This document shows, one piece after another, positions 25,488 through 34,810 of a DNA stretch of 64,000 nt (the stretch's first letter is position 1; each line of letters begins with the position of its first letter). The stretch covers positions 558,001 through 622,000 of the forward strand of contig NZ_JADCKC010000002.1 of the NCBI RefSeq assembly GCF_014982805.1, read 5' to 3'. The notes beneath the pieces were generated by a model. The model was not told the DNA's origin. It saw only the letters and a program-made list of their open reading frames with translations, and made no database searches. The translations under genes and the position numbers were made by a program. Source of the DNA: Gemmiger gallinarum (GTDB taxonomy: Bacteria > Bacillota > Clostridia > Oscillospirales > Ruminococcaceae).

Positions 25488-25979
25488 GGGACTGCCGCCC
25501 GGTTTCATCCCATTCATCCGCAGTCGTTTTGCCGATTTTGTGAGTCAGCCCAATCCACTCCCTGCCCAGACAGTGCCGCCGCCGGGCGGGCGTCCGTCCG
25601 CCCGGGGCCAAGTCCGGCGGCATGCGGATCTTTGACCATCCCGCCCGCCGCAGACGGCGGCCTGCCGATGGCGACATAGATACCCCCGTACCTTCTTGAT
25701 TTTGATCCGACGCTTCACTCCCCCCAAGCAAGCAACCATCACTTCTCCCGCTCTGCTTTTCCCCCAAAAAAGCAGACCGGTCCGCCCTGCGGAGGGCGGA
25801 CGGCCGCCCACCGATGCCCCTGCCGGGGCCCTTGCGCCGCCCTGACCGCGGACTGTACCGGAACCCGATTCCCATTTCCCCTGCCTTTTGCCGCCGTGGT
25901 GCACCCCGCACCGCGGCATTTTTGTTGCCGGATTTCGCCCCTTTGCCCGCCTGTGCGCCCCGATCCCCGGGGATTCGTA
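25488..25979. other. Intergenic stretch with GC hairpins
   Basis: No gene supported. It holds a perfect 9-bp hairpin (GTCCGCCCT/AGGGCGGAC, near 25780-25801) and, near 25889-25925, a bulged hairpin followed by TTTTT that could end rightward transcription before the next promoter. Confidence 0.45.
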
Positions 25980-26008
25980 TTGATTTGCGGCCTGTGTCTT
26001 GGTATAAT
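25980..26008 (+). promoter_or_regulatory. Promoter of the coiled-coil gene
   Basis: TTGATT (25980-25985), 17-bp spacer, perfect TATAAT (26003-26008), 54 bp before the GTG start. Confidence 0.8.
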
Positions 26009-26062
26009 TATAGTACTTATACAAAACAGGCGCACAGTGCGCCGGAACAGGACGGCGAAACA

Positions 26063-27406
26063 GTGGCAAACATCGACATTGCGGCATTTATCGACCAGTG
26101 CGGCATCCGCAAGGCGCGCTTCGGCGGGCTGGAACCGGATGATGTCCGCCAGGCCCTGCTTGCGCTGAGCAGCGAATATGAAAAGCGTCTGACCCGGGCG
26201 GAGGAGCGCGCCCAGCAGCTGGCCCAGGAAAACGCCGGGCTGGAAAAGCACTGCCAGGCCCTGACGGCCCGCAACCGCATGCTCACCGACCAGAACGTTT
26301 CTCTGGCGGGCAGCAGCGACAACTATTCCCGCCAGCGTCAGGAGCTGAGCGGCCAGGTCTCCACCCTGCGGGAGAAAAACCGTTCTCTCTCCGATCAGAA
26401 CGCCGTACTTACCCTGAAAAACGCCGATCTCACCCGGGAGAACCGCCGTCTGCAGGAGCAGGCGGACCAGGCCCAGGCGGCCCTCAAGGTCAAGGGCCGG
26501 GAGCTGGACGAGGCCAAACAGTCGCTGGAGGCCAGCCGCCAGAAGCTGATGAGCGACACCCAGGCCAAGGCGGATGAGATCCTCCGCCAGGCCCGGGAGG
26601 AGGCCCGGGAAACCGCCCAGCAGGCGGAAAGCGACGCGGCAGCCATTGCCCGCACCGCCCGGGACCAGGCCAGGGTCCAGGCCCAGGAGCTCATCGACGC
26701 GGCGGCCAGCGAGGCCAACGAGATCCAGAACATCCATCAGCTGCGGCTCAACAACCTCAAGGCGGAGATCGCCCAGATGGACCAGCGCCGCACCGAGCTG
26801 CTGGACTATCTCAAGCATATGGCCGACGTGCTGACCAGAGCCGGACAGGAGGCGGTGGACACCGCCCCCGGCGCGGCAGCCGACACCGAGCCTCCCGCCG
26901 AGGAGCTGGACCTGCACCCGGTGGAAGCCCCCGAGGTACAGCTGGACTTTTCCGAGAAGGCCATTGCCAAGGCGGCGGCAGAGCTGGCGGCGGAGGAACC
27001 GCCCGAACCGGAACCCCAGCTCACCGAGCCCCGCCATGCCGAGCCCGCGGGCGAACCCCTGCCCGAGCCGGAGACCGAGCGCACCCGTCCCGGCTTCACC
27101 CTGGTGGAGGACGACGAGGAGGAGGACGCCCCCGCCCACGAGGTACCGGGCGCCATCTTCTCCCAGCCCATTCTGCGTCAGGAGCAGGAGCCGGTGCTGG
27201 ACGAGCAGCCCCCCAGCCGGGGCCCCCGCCGTCCCGTCATGCCGGTGCTCACCGACGATGACGAGGAGGAGGACGACGACCTGCTCCCCGAAGAGGATGA
27301 GGAGGAATCCCCCGCGGCAGACACCTCCCGGCCGGTATCCCGCCGCCGTCTGCAGGCCCTGCGGGCGCTGCGCGCCTTGCGCCGCCGCAGCCAGGGCAAG
27401 GCCTGA
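26063..27406 (+). CDS. DivIVA-like coiled-coil protein
   Basis: The 447-aa cytosolic protein has a short globular head (residues 1-45, ANIDIAAFIDQCGIRKARFG) resembling the N-terminal membrane-curvature region of DivIVA-type proteins, a coiled coil of about 230 residues (about 45-275, many Q/E/R heptads; NAVLTLKNADLTRENRRLQE) and an acidic Pro-rich tail with poly-Glu/Asp runs ending in a basic helix (RRRLQALRALRALRRRSQGKA). This suits a polar or septal scaffold; the DivIVA link is tentative. GTG 26063 is chosen because it starts the conserved head and lies 54 bp after a consensus promoter; upstream codons would lie in or before the promoter. Single-gene unit closed by a strong terminator. Confidence 0.7.
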   Translation: MANIDIAAFIDQCGIRKARFGGLEPDDVRQALLALSSEYEKRLTRAEERAQQLAQENAGLEKHCQALTARNRMLTDQNVSLAGSSDNYSRQRQELSGQVSTLREKNRSLSDQNAVLTLKNADLTRENRRLQEQADQAQAALKVKGRELDEAKQSLEASRQKLMSDTQAKADEILRQAREEARETAQQAESDAAAIARTARDQARVQAQELIDAAASEANEIQNIHQLRLNNLKAEIAQMDQRRTELLDYLKHMADVLTRAGQEAVDTAPGAAADTEPPAEELDLHPVEAPEVQLDFSEKAIAKAAAELAAEEPPEPEPQLTEPRHAEPAGEPLPEPETERTRPGFTLVEDDEEEDAPAHEVPGAIFSQPILRQEQEPVLDEQPPSRGPRRPVMPVLTDDDEEEDDDLLPEEDEEESPAADTSRPVSRRRLQALRALRALRRRSQGKA

Positions 27407-27433
27407 CCGCTTCACACCACACCAAAACAGCAC

Positions 27434-27481
27434 AGGACCCCACAGCCGCAAACGCACGGCGGCTGTGGGGTCCTGTTTTTT
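27434..27481 (+). terminator. Rho-independent terminator
   Basis: A perfect 16-bp stem (27434-27449 with 27459-27474, loop 9 nt) followed by six T residues; it ends the coiled-coil gene and, read the other way, has an A-rich flank. Confidence 0.92.
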
Positions 27482-27549
27482 GTATCGGCGGATTCTCAAC
27501 GATTTGACGGGGATTTGCCGGGCACGGTCTCTGCCGGAAAGGCCAAACC

Positions 27550-28434
27550 TCAGCGGCGGCCCCAGCCGCCCCGGCCGAAGCCGTGGAGATGGCGGCGCAG
27601 GCGTTCCAGCGTCTCGCTGTGCTCGGGGCTTTTCAGGGTGGGGAAGGCACGGAGTAGGCGTCCGGCGCCGAAGAACCGCTGCCGGTCCAGCCGGGCGGTG
27701 AGTTCCCGGTAGCGGGTCATGATCTCGCTGCGGCGGGTCTTGAACTGGGCCAGGGCCTCGGCGGCATTTTCCCGGCCTTCCATGCGGGCCAGGGCCAGCT
27801 GCAGTTTGCCCTCGTCCCACAGTTCGTCGGCGGTAAGGGCCTGCCCGCCCACCAGCTCGGTGAGCAGGTCGCTGCCCCGGCGCAGGGCGGCCCGCAGCTC
27901 CTCCATCTGACGCAGGCCCCGTTCCAGGCCGATGGCTTCCGCCGCCGAGACGCCCACATCGGCGGCAAAAACAGCCAGCAGCACCAGGTCGGTGATGCGC
28001 AGGGCAGTCTCCGGGATGGCGGCCACCAGACGGGCAATGGGCGGGTGCACCACCATGACCATGACGATGGCCGCCGCCCCCCACGCCAGGGAAAACTGCA
28101 GGCAGATAAAGCCCCCGATGTTGAAGGGCTTTTCGGAATAATCCCACCAGCGGGCGTGGAACAGTTTGTACAGCAGCGCCCCGGCGATGAGTTCCACCAG
28201 ACTGGGCACAATAACGCCCACCAGGAACACCGCGCCCATGCTGCGGGCCCAGGGTCCCAGCAGCACCAGCATGGCCACCATGCCGAAGCCGTACACCGGG
28301 CAGATGGGGCCGTTGAGGAAGCCCCGGTTGACCAGGGTGTGGGAACGCAGGGCCGCAAAGATGACCTCGGTGGTCCAGCCCATGAAAGCGTAGATGAAAA
28401 AGATCAGGATGTACTCCCAGACTGTGGCGGTCAT
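27550..28434 (-). CDS. CmpB-family putative ABC transporter membrane protein
   Basis: The 294-aa protein has about five membrane helices in residues 1-165 (first: EYILIFFIYAFMGWTTEVIF) with the conserved GFLNGPICPVYGFG loop of the CmpB/DUF1113 family, then a cytosolic helical tail of about 120 residues. Annotation as a transporter permease is by family name; the actual role is not established. Its ATG overlaps the trmB stop (ATGA at 28431-28434), so it is translated with trmB. Confidence 0.85.
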   Translation of the reverse strand: MTATVWEYILIFFIYAFMGWTTEVIFAALRSHTLVNRGFLNGPICPVYGFGMVAMLVLLGPWARSMGAVFLVGVIVPSLVELIAGALLYKLFHARWWDYSEKPFNIGGFICLQFSLAWGAAAIVMVMVVHPPIARLVAAIPETALRITDLVLLAVFAADVGVSAAEAIGLERGLRQMEELRAALRRGSDLLTELVGGQALTADELWDEGKLQLALARMEGRENAAEALAQFKTRRSEIMTRYRELTARLDRQRFFGAGRLLRAFPTLKSPEHSETLERLRRHLHGFGRGGWGRR

Positions 28435-29207
28435 ACGCAGTCGTCGGCCTCCTCACCCTGTGCGGCGCCGGCCCCTTCGGCTTCCTCTGCTTCCTCTGCG
28501 GCACGGGCCAGGGCCTTGGGCTCCTGCCAGGTGACGGCGGAGTCGGGCAGCTTGCGGGCGATGAGCGCCTTGATGGGGATGCCCTGCTCGCTGAACATGC
28601 CCTCGTGCTCGGTGCGGATGTTCCAGTCGGGCTCGTCTTTGTGCAGGTCGAAGGTCTGCCAGGTGATCTCAAAGCCCGCCGCCGGGAAATAGCCCAGGCT
28701 GTCGCGGAAGAGATCGTCGTCGTCGGTCTTGAAGTAGATTTCCGCGCCCTCGGGCATGAGCATGCGGTACTGCAAAAGCTGGCGGGGATGGGTCAGGCGG
28801 TGCTTGTTGCTGCCGGCGTTCTTGCTCCAGGGGTTGCAGAAGTTGATGTAGATACGCTGCACCGTATCCTCCGGGGCAAAGACCAGCCGCATGCGCTCGA
28901 TGTCCAGAGAGGCAATGCGCACGTTGTCGGCGGGGATGCCCTTTTCGGCGTAGGCAGCCTCGATCTTGCGCTTGGCCAGGATCAGCACCTTGTCGGTGAT
29001 GTCGATGCCCAGATAGTTGATGCTGCGGTCCCGGGGGGCCAGCTGAGCCATAAAGCCGCCCTTGCCGCAGCCCAGCTCCAGATGCAGGGGCTGGTCGGGG
29101 CGGGGGTAGAGCTCGTGCCAGTGGCCGGCGTTTTTCAGAGGCTCATGGACGTGGAAATCACAGGCCAGCAGTTCCGGCCTGGCATAGGGTTTGAAACGCA
29201 TTCGCAT
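28431..29207 (-). CDS. trmB: tRNA (guanine-46-N7)-methyltransferase
   Basis: The 258-aa enzyme uses S-adenosylmethionine to methylate G46 in the variable loop of tRNA. LHLELGCGKGGFM (about 42-54) is motif I; YLGIDIT is motif II; INFCNPWSKN replaces the usual NFPDPWPK, and HRLTHP follows as in the family. The Asp-to-Asn change in that motif is notable but seen in some Firmicutes members. A 30-residue acidic, Ala/Glu-rich C-terminal tail (from LARAAEEAEEAEGAG) exceeds the usual length. Start ATG 29207 has AAGGAG about 10 nt upstream. Confidence 0.93.
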   Translation of the reverse strand: MRMRFKPYARPELLACDFHVHEPLKNAGHWHELYPRPDQPLHLELGCGKGGFMAQLAPRDRSINYLGIDITDKVLILAKRKIEAAYAEKGIPADNVRIASLDIERMRLVFAPEDTVQRIYINFCNPWSKNAGSNKHRLTHPRQLLQYRMLMPEGAEIYFKTDDDDLFRDSLGYFPAAGFEITWQTFDLHKDEPDWNIRTEHEGMFSEQGIPIKALIARKLPDSAVTWQEPKALARAAEEAEEAEGAGAAQGEEADDCV

Positions 29208-29259
29208 GGGGCGGGTTCTCCTTTTTTGTGTGTATCTGCCGGGGATGCCCGGCGGGGGG

Positions 29260-32040
29260 TCAGGCTTTTTGCCCGGTCTTTTGCTGGTAGAGCTTCATCA
29301 GGGCGGCGACGCAGTCGGACTCGCTGATTTTGACGCTGAAGCCGTAGGCCGCCATGACGGCGCGGTCGTTCTGCTGATGGGCGCGGCGCAGCTCCGGGGG
29401 CATGGTGGCCTCGTCATAGAGGTCGGCCAGGCTGCTGTCCGGGTAGAGGGCCCGGGCATCCAGAATGCCCTGGGCGGTCTGCTCGATGCGGGCCTTCTGC
29501 TCCGGGGTGGGGTCGGGCCAGATGAAGTTGTTGTAGACGACATCTTTGGAATAGCGGTAGTCGCTCTTCAAACGCCCGCAAACAGTACGCATCCAAGACA
29601 TATGAACATTAGAGGTTAGAACGCCAAAATGGTAAAGTCTACTATTTGGAATAATGAAAACCAGATCGCTACTAAATGATTCCGGGGACATAAAGCCCAT
29701 AGGAATGTAACGACGCTTTTCAGAGGAAACTTTCGGCAAAATAATATATGTGCCTTTAGGCATATTTTCTGTTTGAAATCTGGCCGGTTTATCTGCCAGT
29801 TTAAGGGTAGACTGGCGCTTGCTGCTCAAACGATATTCTCGTACCGCCTGCACCCGCTTCAAACATTCCGGCATACTACGCAGCTGGGCCGGGGTGCAAT
29901 CTCCCAGCCACAGACAATAGCGGGGTTTTCGGTTGATAAATTCATACGCACCATACCAGGGATGAAAATATTCTGCCGCTGCCGGTTCCTTTTTGAGGAA
30001 GGCTTCCATTTCCTCTTTTTCAAACAGATAATTGCCATTGTCTATAGGCTGATTGCCCATTCCAATCTCCGGCACGGCACACAGCGGTTTGCTGCGGCTT
30101 TCCACAGAGACATTTTCGGCATCCAGCAGGTAGCCGTTGATATTGTGGGCAATATGGGGTTCCCCGTTGGAGTAAATCACTTTGGGTTTGTCGCCGGGGG
30201 CTTTGCTGAATCCGATGATGACACAGTGCACATGGGCCTTGATTTTTGCCTCACTGTCCCAACGGAAAGTCCGGTGTGCAAAATCAATATGAACACCATC
30301 GGCAAACAGCGGCTTCCACAGATTGGCAACCGCTTCTCCCTGAGAGACGGAATTGGTGGAAACCAGCGCCGTGCGCACAGCGGTTCCCGTAATATAGTCG
30401 GCGGCCTTTTTGTACCACCCGGCCACATAATCCAGATTGCCCAGATTTTTCCACAGCGAGCCAAACACCAGCCGCAGGTCGTCCTTTTGGGCGGGCACCA
30501 TCATACGCGCCCCCACAAACGGCGGGTTGCCCATGATATAATTCAGCTTTGCCTTGGGCACCACCGTCTCCCAGTCCAGGGTCAGGGCGTTGGCCTCCAC
30601 AATGCTGGCGTTGGTTTTCAGGGGCAAAAAGTCAATGTTTGTGTAAATGATCTTTTTGGTCTCCTCCAGCATCTGGCTCTCGGCGATCCACAGCGCCGTC
30701 TTGGCCACCGTCACCGCAAAGTCGTTGATCTCGATGCCGTAAAACTGGCTGATGGATACCTGCACCGGGCTGTGGTGCTCATCGCCCAGCATCATCTGGT
30801 CGTGGTGCAGCATCCCGATGACCTCGTTCTCCAGACGGCGCAAACTCAGATAGGTCTCGGTCAAAAAGTTGCCAGACCCGCACGCCGGGTCCAAAAAGGT
30901 CAGCCCCGCCAGCTTTTTCTGGAAATTTTGCAGCTGCGTCCGCCGGGTGCGCTCCACCCCCACCGCCCGGATGCCGTCCAGCTCTCTGCGCAGGTCGTCC
31001 AGAAACAGCGGGTCGATCACCTTGTGGATGTTCTCGATGCTGGTATAGTGCATGCCCCCGCTGCGGCGGGTCTCGGGGTTCAGGGTGCTCTCAAACACCG
31101 CCCCGAAAATGGTGGGGCTGATCTCCGACCAGTCAAAATCCTCGCTGGCCTTGCGCAGCATCAGGTCGATGATGTGGGGGGTAAACTGGGGAATTTCAAT
31201 GTTTTCATCCGCAAACAGGCCGCCGTTTACATAGGGGAAGGCCGCCAGCGTCTCGTCCATATAGGGGTCGCGGTCGGCCTCTTTGGTGTCCAGCGTGCGG
31301 AACAGGTCGATCAGCGCCCGGCGCACCCCCTTGGGGTCGATGTCCGCCACCCCTTTCAGGTAGTCGTGAAACATCCCCCGCCGGCCGAAGATCCCCGCAT
31401 CCTCCGCATACAGGCAGAACACCAGCCGCACACACAGCATGTTCAGGCTTTTCAGGCTGTGGGGGTCGGTGGGGTCCTTGTACTGCTTCAAAATTTCGTC
31501 GTACAAAAGCCCCACCAGGTTGCCCGCCTGGATGGAGACCTCCATCTCCCGCTTGATCTGCTCGCTGCCGGTGTCCACCAGAAACTGCATCCGGTGATAC
31601 TGCTCCCCCAGCTCGGACAGCCGGAGGACCTCCGGCTCGTCGTTGGGGCGGTTCATGTCATGGATGCGGAACTCCTGAAAATTGCACATCACGATCCAGC
31701 GGGGGTTCTGGTCATGGGGCAGATACCCCGCATACCGCCGCGCCTGCTGGAAGGGCGTCAGCATGGACCCGTCCGACTGGCGGTATCCTTTTTTCAGGTC
31801 GATGTCCGCCCCCTTCTGCTCGATGAGCACCCGGGTGGCGGGGATATACCCGTCGATAAAGCTGGTGTGGTCGATCTTGACCGGCAGCTCAAACCGGATA
31901 TAGTCCGCCGGGGCCTGCACCCCGTATACTTCCCGCAAAAGGGACAGCCAGAAGGACTGGGTCTCCTGTTTTTCATCCCCGCGGCCCTGCCATGCGGCGG
32001 CAAATTTTTCCGCGGCCTGTTTTTGCTCGGCAGCCGTCAT
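29260..32040 (-). CDS. MmeI-like (type IIL) restriction-modification enzyme
   Basis: The 926-aa single-chain enzyme combines cleavage and N6-adenine methylation. An N-terminal nuclease has D-x-x-x-E-Q-K (IDGYIPATRVLIEQKGADID, about 60-80); a helical spacer (about 160-330) leads to the methyltransferase with motif I LDPACGSGNFL (about 383) and motif IV NPPFVG (about 505), then a target-recognition domain and C-terminal helices. All catalytic residues are present. The recognition part (about 29550-30400) is clearly AT-richer than the rest, a sign of exchange of specificity. ATG 32040 has AGGAGG at 8 nt; an ATG seven codons earlier overlaps the Shine-Dalgarno. It lies 17 nt after the AlaX gene. 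Confidence 0.9.
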   Translation of the reverse strand: MTAAEQKQAAEKFAAAWQGRGDEKQETQSFWLSLLREVYGVQAPADYIRFELPVKIDHTSFIDGYIPATRVLIEQKGADIDLKKGYRQSDGSMLTPFQQARRYAGYLPHDQNPRWIVMCNFQEFRIHDMNRPNDEPEVLRLSELGEQYHRMQFLVDTGSEQIKREMEVSIQAGNLVGLLYDEILKQYKDPTDPHSLKSLNMLCVRLVFCLYAEDAGIFGRRGMFHDYLKGVADIDPKGVRRALIDLFRTLDTKEADRDPYMDETLAAFPYVNGGLFADENIEIPQFTPHIIDLMLRKASEDFDWSEISPTIFGAVFESTLNPETRRSGGMHYTSIENIHKVIDPLFLDDLRRELDGIRAVGVERTRRTQLQNFQKKLAGLTFLDPACGSGNFLTETYLSLRRLENEVIGMLHHDQMMLGDEHHSPVQVSISQFYGIEINDFAVTVAKTALWIAESQMLEETKKIIYTNIDFLPLKTNASIVEANALTLDWETVVPKAKLNYIMGNPPFVGARMMVPAQKDDLRLVFGSLWKNLGNLDYVAGWYKKAADYITGTAVRTALVSTNSVSQGEAVANLWKPLFADGVHIDFAHRTFRWDSEAKIKAHVHCVIIGFSKAPGDKPKVIYSNGEPHIAHNINGYLLDAENVSVESRSKPLCAVPEIGMGNQPIDNGNYLFEKEEMEAFLKKEPAAAEYFHPWYGAYEFINRKPRYCLWLGDCTPAQLRSMPECLKRVQAVREYRLSSKRQSTLKLADKPARFQTENMPKGTYIILPKVSSEKRRYIPMGFMSPESFSSDLVFIIPNSRLYHFGVLTSNVHMSWMRTVCGRLKSDYRYSKDVVYNNFIWPDPTPEQKARIEQTAQGILDARALYPDSSLADLYDEATMPPELRRAHQQNDRAVMAAYGFSVKISESDCVAALMKLYQQKTGQKA

Positions 32041-32057
32041 ACCCGGCGCCTCCTTTC

Positions 32058-33224
32058 TCATTCCTCAAGCAGAAATGCCTCCACCGCTTTGCGGTCGGCG
32101 TCGGCGGGCAGGCTGCCCTGGCAGAAGCCTGCCTTGCCGCCGCCCCGGCCGCCGAACCGGGCGTTCAGCCTGCGGCAGAGGGTGCGGGCGTCCTCCGGGT
32201 CGGAGAGGGCGTAGGCCAGCCCCTGGCCGCCGGGGGCAAAGACGGCACACCGGGCCCCGGTCTTTTGGGCCACGCTCAGGCAGATGCGGCGCAGGCCGTC
32301 GGGGTCGGGGCCCTCAAAAAAGCCCACATAGGGTTGGCTTGCCGGGGCGGCGGCTGCCGTCTGATCGGCCAGGGCGTTCTGCAAAGCGGCCAGGCGCTGG
32401 CGGTCGGTGCTCTGGGCATCCAGCAGGTGGCGCACCGCCCGGGTGCTCTCCCCCGCCGGGACGCTGAGCAGCGCCCCGGCCGTCTGGCTGTCCTTCCAGA
32501 GGGCGCACACCGCCTGATAGGCCCGCTTGCCGCAGGCCACCGCCAGCCGCACCCCGCCCTTGTAGTTCTGGGCGCTGAGAATCTTGATGAGCCCCACCTG
32601 TCCGGTGGTGGCCACATGGGTGCCGCAGCAGGCACACAGGTCGGCGCCGCCCGCATCCACCAGCCGCACGTCCCCCTCCAGCTCCTTTTTGCTGCGGTAG
32701 GGCAGGCCGGCCAGCTCCGTCCGGGGCGGCACCCAGCAGCGCACCGGTTTGTCCGCCTGCACGGTATCGTTGGCCAGTTCCTCGGCTTTTGCCAGCTGGT
32801 CGGCGGTCAGGGGCAGGCTCACATCCACCCGCACCGCCGGGCTGCCGATGTGAAAGCCCACATTCTCCGCCCCGTACAGGCTATGGAGGATGCCGCTGAG
32901 GATATGCTCCCCCGTGTGCTGCTGCATGTGGTCAAAGCGCCGGGCCCAGTCGATCTCCCCGTGGACGATCTGCCCGGGGGTGAGGGCCTCCGCCGTCCGG
33001 TGCCAGACGACGCCCTCGCTGTCGATGCGCACCGCCAGCACCGGCCGGTCCCCCAGCATGCCCAGGTCACAGGGCTGACCGCCGCCCTCGGGGTAGAAGG
33101 CGGTGGCATCCAGAGCGGTCTCCCGGTAGCCGTCGGCGGAAGGGTCGGGCCGGCAGTCCACAACCACAGCATCAAATGTGCGCTGTGTCGGCGTTTCTTC
33201 ATACAGGCGGCGGGTGGGGGTCAT
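32058..33224 (-). CDS. AlaX-like alanyl-tRNA editing protein with DHHA1 domain
   Basis: The 388-aa protein hydrolyses mischarged tRNA(Ala). It has a TGG-type beta-barrel (YPEGGGQPCDLG, about 44-56), zinc ligands H103-x3-H107 (HTGEH) and C199-x3-H203 (CCGTH), then a C-terminal DHHA1 domain (about 260-388; GGRGGGKAGFCQGS near the end as in AlaRS). The catalytic synthetase core is absent, so this is the free-standing editing form (AlaX-L type). Start ATG 33224 with AAGGAG. First gene of a four-gene run with the MmeI-like, trmB and CmpB genes. Confidence 0.92.
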   Translation of the reverse strand: MTPTRRLYEETPTQRTFDAVVVDCRPDPSADGYRETALDATAFYPEGGGQPCDLGMLGDRPVLAVRIDSEGVVWHRTAEALTPGQIVHGEIDWARRFDHMQQHTGEHILSGILHSLYGAENVGFHIGSPAVRVDVSLPLTADQLAKAEELANDTVQADKPVRCWVPPRTELAGLPYRSKKELEGDVRLVDAGGADLCACCGTHVATTGQVGLIKILSAQNYKGGVRLAVACGKRAYQAVCALWKDSQTAGALLSVPAGESTRAVRHLLDAQSTDRQRLAALQNALADQTAAAAPASQPYVGFFEGPDPDGLRRICLSVAQKTGARCAVFAPGGQGLAYALSDPEDARTLCRRLNARFGGRGGGKAGFCQGSLPADADRKAVEAFLLEE

Positions 33225-33256
33225 GGGCTCAGCTCCTTTTTTCGCAATATGGAGAC

Positions 33257-33266
33257 ATTATAGCAT
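33257..33266 (-). promoter_or_regulatory. Extended -10 element before the AlaX gene
   Basis: On the minus strand TGCTATAAT: a perfect TATAAT (33257-33262) with the TG extension. The -35 region is weak. It lies about 33 bp before the AlaX start. Confidence 0.6.
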
Positions 33267-33420
33267 AAACCGGGTTGCCGGGAAAGCTGCATAAAAACGG
33301 CAGTGGAAAAAAGCGCCGTCATCCGCTATAATAAAATCAGTGTTTTCTGTACGGCCTGCCGCCGGAGGCTTCCGGCGCGGCACCGTCTTTTTTCCCGCCA
33401 CAAAAAGGAGAACCTTTTCC

Positions 33421-34734
33421 ATGAAACGCTTACTTGCCACACTGCTGGCCGCCGCCTGTCTGGCCGGCTGTTCCGCACAGGATACTTCCTCCCAGGGGAC
33501 GACGCTGCCCGCCGCTCCCGCCGCCGAATCTCACAGTCTCACCGTCTACTGCGACCTGCCCGAAGGCAGCGCCGGGCGCACCGCCCTGAGCGCCTACGCC
33601 GGGAGCCGGAGCGTCACGGTGGAGTTTGTGTCCGGGGAGGAGGGTCTGGCCTCCGCCGACCTGGCTTTGCTGTCCGCCCCGCCGGACAGCGCCGAGGGCT
33701 GGACCGACCTGACCGCCGACTCCATGCTGTCCGCGGCGGCAAGCCGGGCGGGTCTGCCCGCCGAGGGTCAGGAGGGAGTCACCGCCCTGCCCATGGGCCG
33801 CACTCTCTACGCCTACTGGGCGGACAGCAATATGCTCACCGCCCTGCTGGGGGAGGACTGCGTCACCGACCTGCAGAATGCCTCCTGGACCGAGTGGAGC
33901 AATTTTGCCGACAAGCTCACCGCCTGGATCGACTCCCCTGCCGAGACCGGCCTGACCCTCAACGGCAAGGCCTACACCCTGCCCGCCGAAAAGCCCGAGG
34001 CTGCCGCCGGTCTGGAGGGCGTTTTTGCCATGAGCGGCGGGGATGAATCCGCCTATCTGGGCGGAGCGCTGTTCACCAATGTTCTGCTGGCCGCCGGCAG
34101 CGAATATACTGATCAGACCCTCACCGGGCCCCTCAACGGCCTGTACAGCGCCATTGCGCTGGAGGCGGACCACACCGCCGGGGACAGCGCCCGGACCATG
34201 CAGGACGCTGCAGGTGCCCTGGGGGCGGGCACGGCCCTGCTGTACCGGGGGCTTTTGTCCGACATTGTGTCGGTGACGGGCTCCGACGCCGCCCAGTCTC
34301 TGGTGCCCCTGCCGGTGAAGTGCCAGCTGGAGGACAGCGACCTCTCCAACGAGGAATACAATCTCTCCGGCCTGATGAACTATCCCACCCTGGCCTGCGC
34401 CGGGTATCTGGCCGTGCCCGACAACGGCAGCGCCAATCTGGAGGAGGCGGCCTCCGCCATTCTGTGGCTGTACGGCAGCGGTGACGGCAACACCCGCCTC
34501 ACCGACGAGCTCTATCTGGTCACCCCCTGGAACACTGCCTCCGACTCCACCCCCCTGGGCGCCCTGCAGGTCCAGCTGGTCAGCACCGGCATCCTGCCCG
34601 AGGTGGTGCTGACCTCCACCCAGTGCGCCGACCTGGCCAAGGCGGGGGCCAACGTGGTGGCGGCTTCCGGCCGTTCCACCGCCACCCGCACCGCCTTTGT
34701 GCAGGCGGTCCTGGCCGGGCTGGGTGTGCCCTGA
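33421..34734 (+). CDS. Lipoprotein, solute-binding-protein-like
   Basis: The 437-aa protein has a lipoprotein signal with lipobox LAGC (Cys17), an Ala/Ser/Thr-rich linker and a domain resembling extracellular solute-binding proteins (SHSLTVYCDLPEGSAGR; a YAYWADSNMLTALLGE segment; Trp-rich SWTEWSNFADKLTAWI). It is anchored outside the membrane. No transporter genes flank it, so if it binds sugar its permease is elsewhere. Start ATG 33421 with AAAAGGAG; a candidate -10 TATAAT lies at 33327-33332. Confidence 0.75.
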   Translation: MKRLLATLLAAACLAGCSAQDTSSQGTTLPAAPAAESHSLTVYCDLPEGSAGRTALSAYAGSRSVTVEFVSGEEGLASADLALLSAPPDSAEGWTDLTADSMLSAAASRAGLPAEGQEGVTALPMGRTLYAYWADSNMLTALLGEDCVTDLQNASWTEWSNFADKLTAWIDSPAETGLTLNGKAYTLPAEKPEAAAGLEGVFAMSGGDESAYLGGALFTNVLLAAGSEYTDQTLTGPLNGLYSAIALEADHTAGDSARTMQDAAGALGAGTALLYRGLLSDIVSVTGSDAAQSLVPLPVKCQLEDSDLSNEEYNLSGLMNYPTLACAGYLAVPDNGSANLEEAASAILWLYGSGDGNTRLTDELYLVTPWNTASDSTPLGALQVQLVSTGILPEVVLTSTQCADLAKAGANVVAASGRSTATRTAFVQAVLAGLGVP

Positions 34735-34810
34735 ACGTTCTGTTATTCTGTCTTTCCCGCGTGGATGCGGTTTTTGCGGTATCATTTTGGTAAAGGAGAC
34801 GATCTGAACT

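Noticed and set aside
25739-28672. A 977-codon minus-strand frame
   Set aside because: Shadow of the coiled-coil gene and of the CmpB and trmB genes; low-complexity GLxLG composition.
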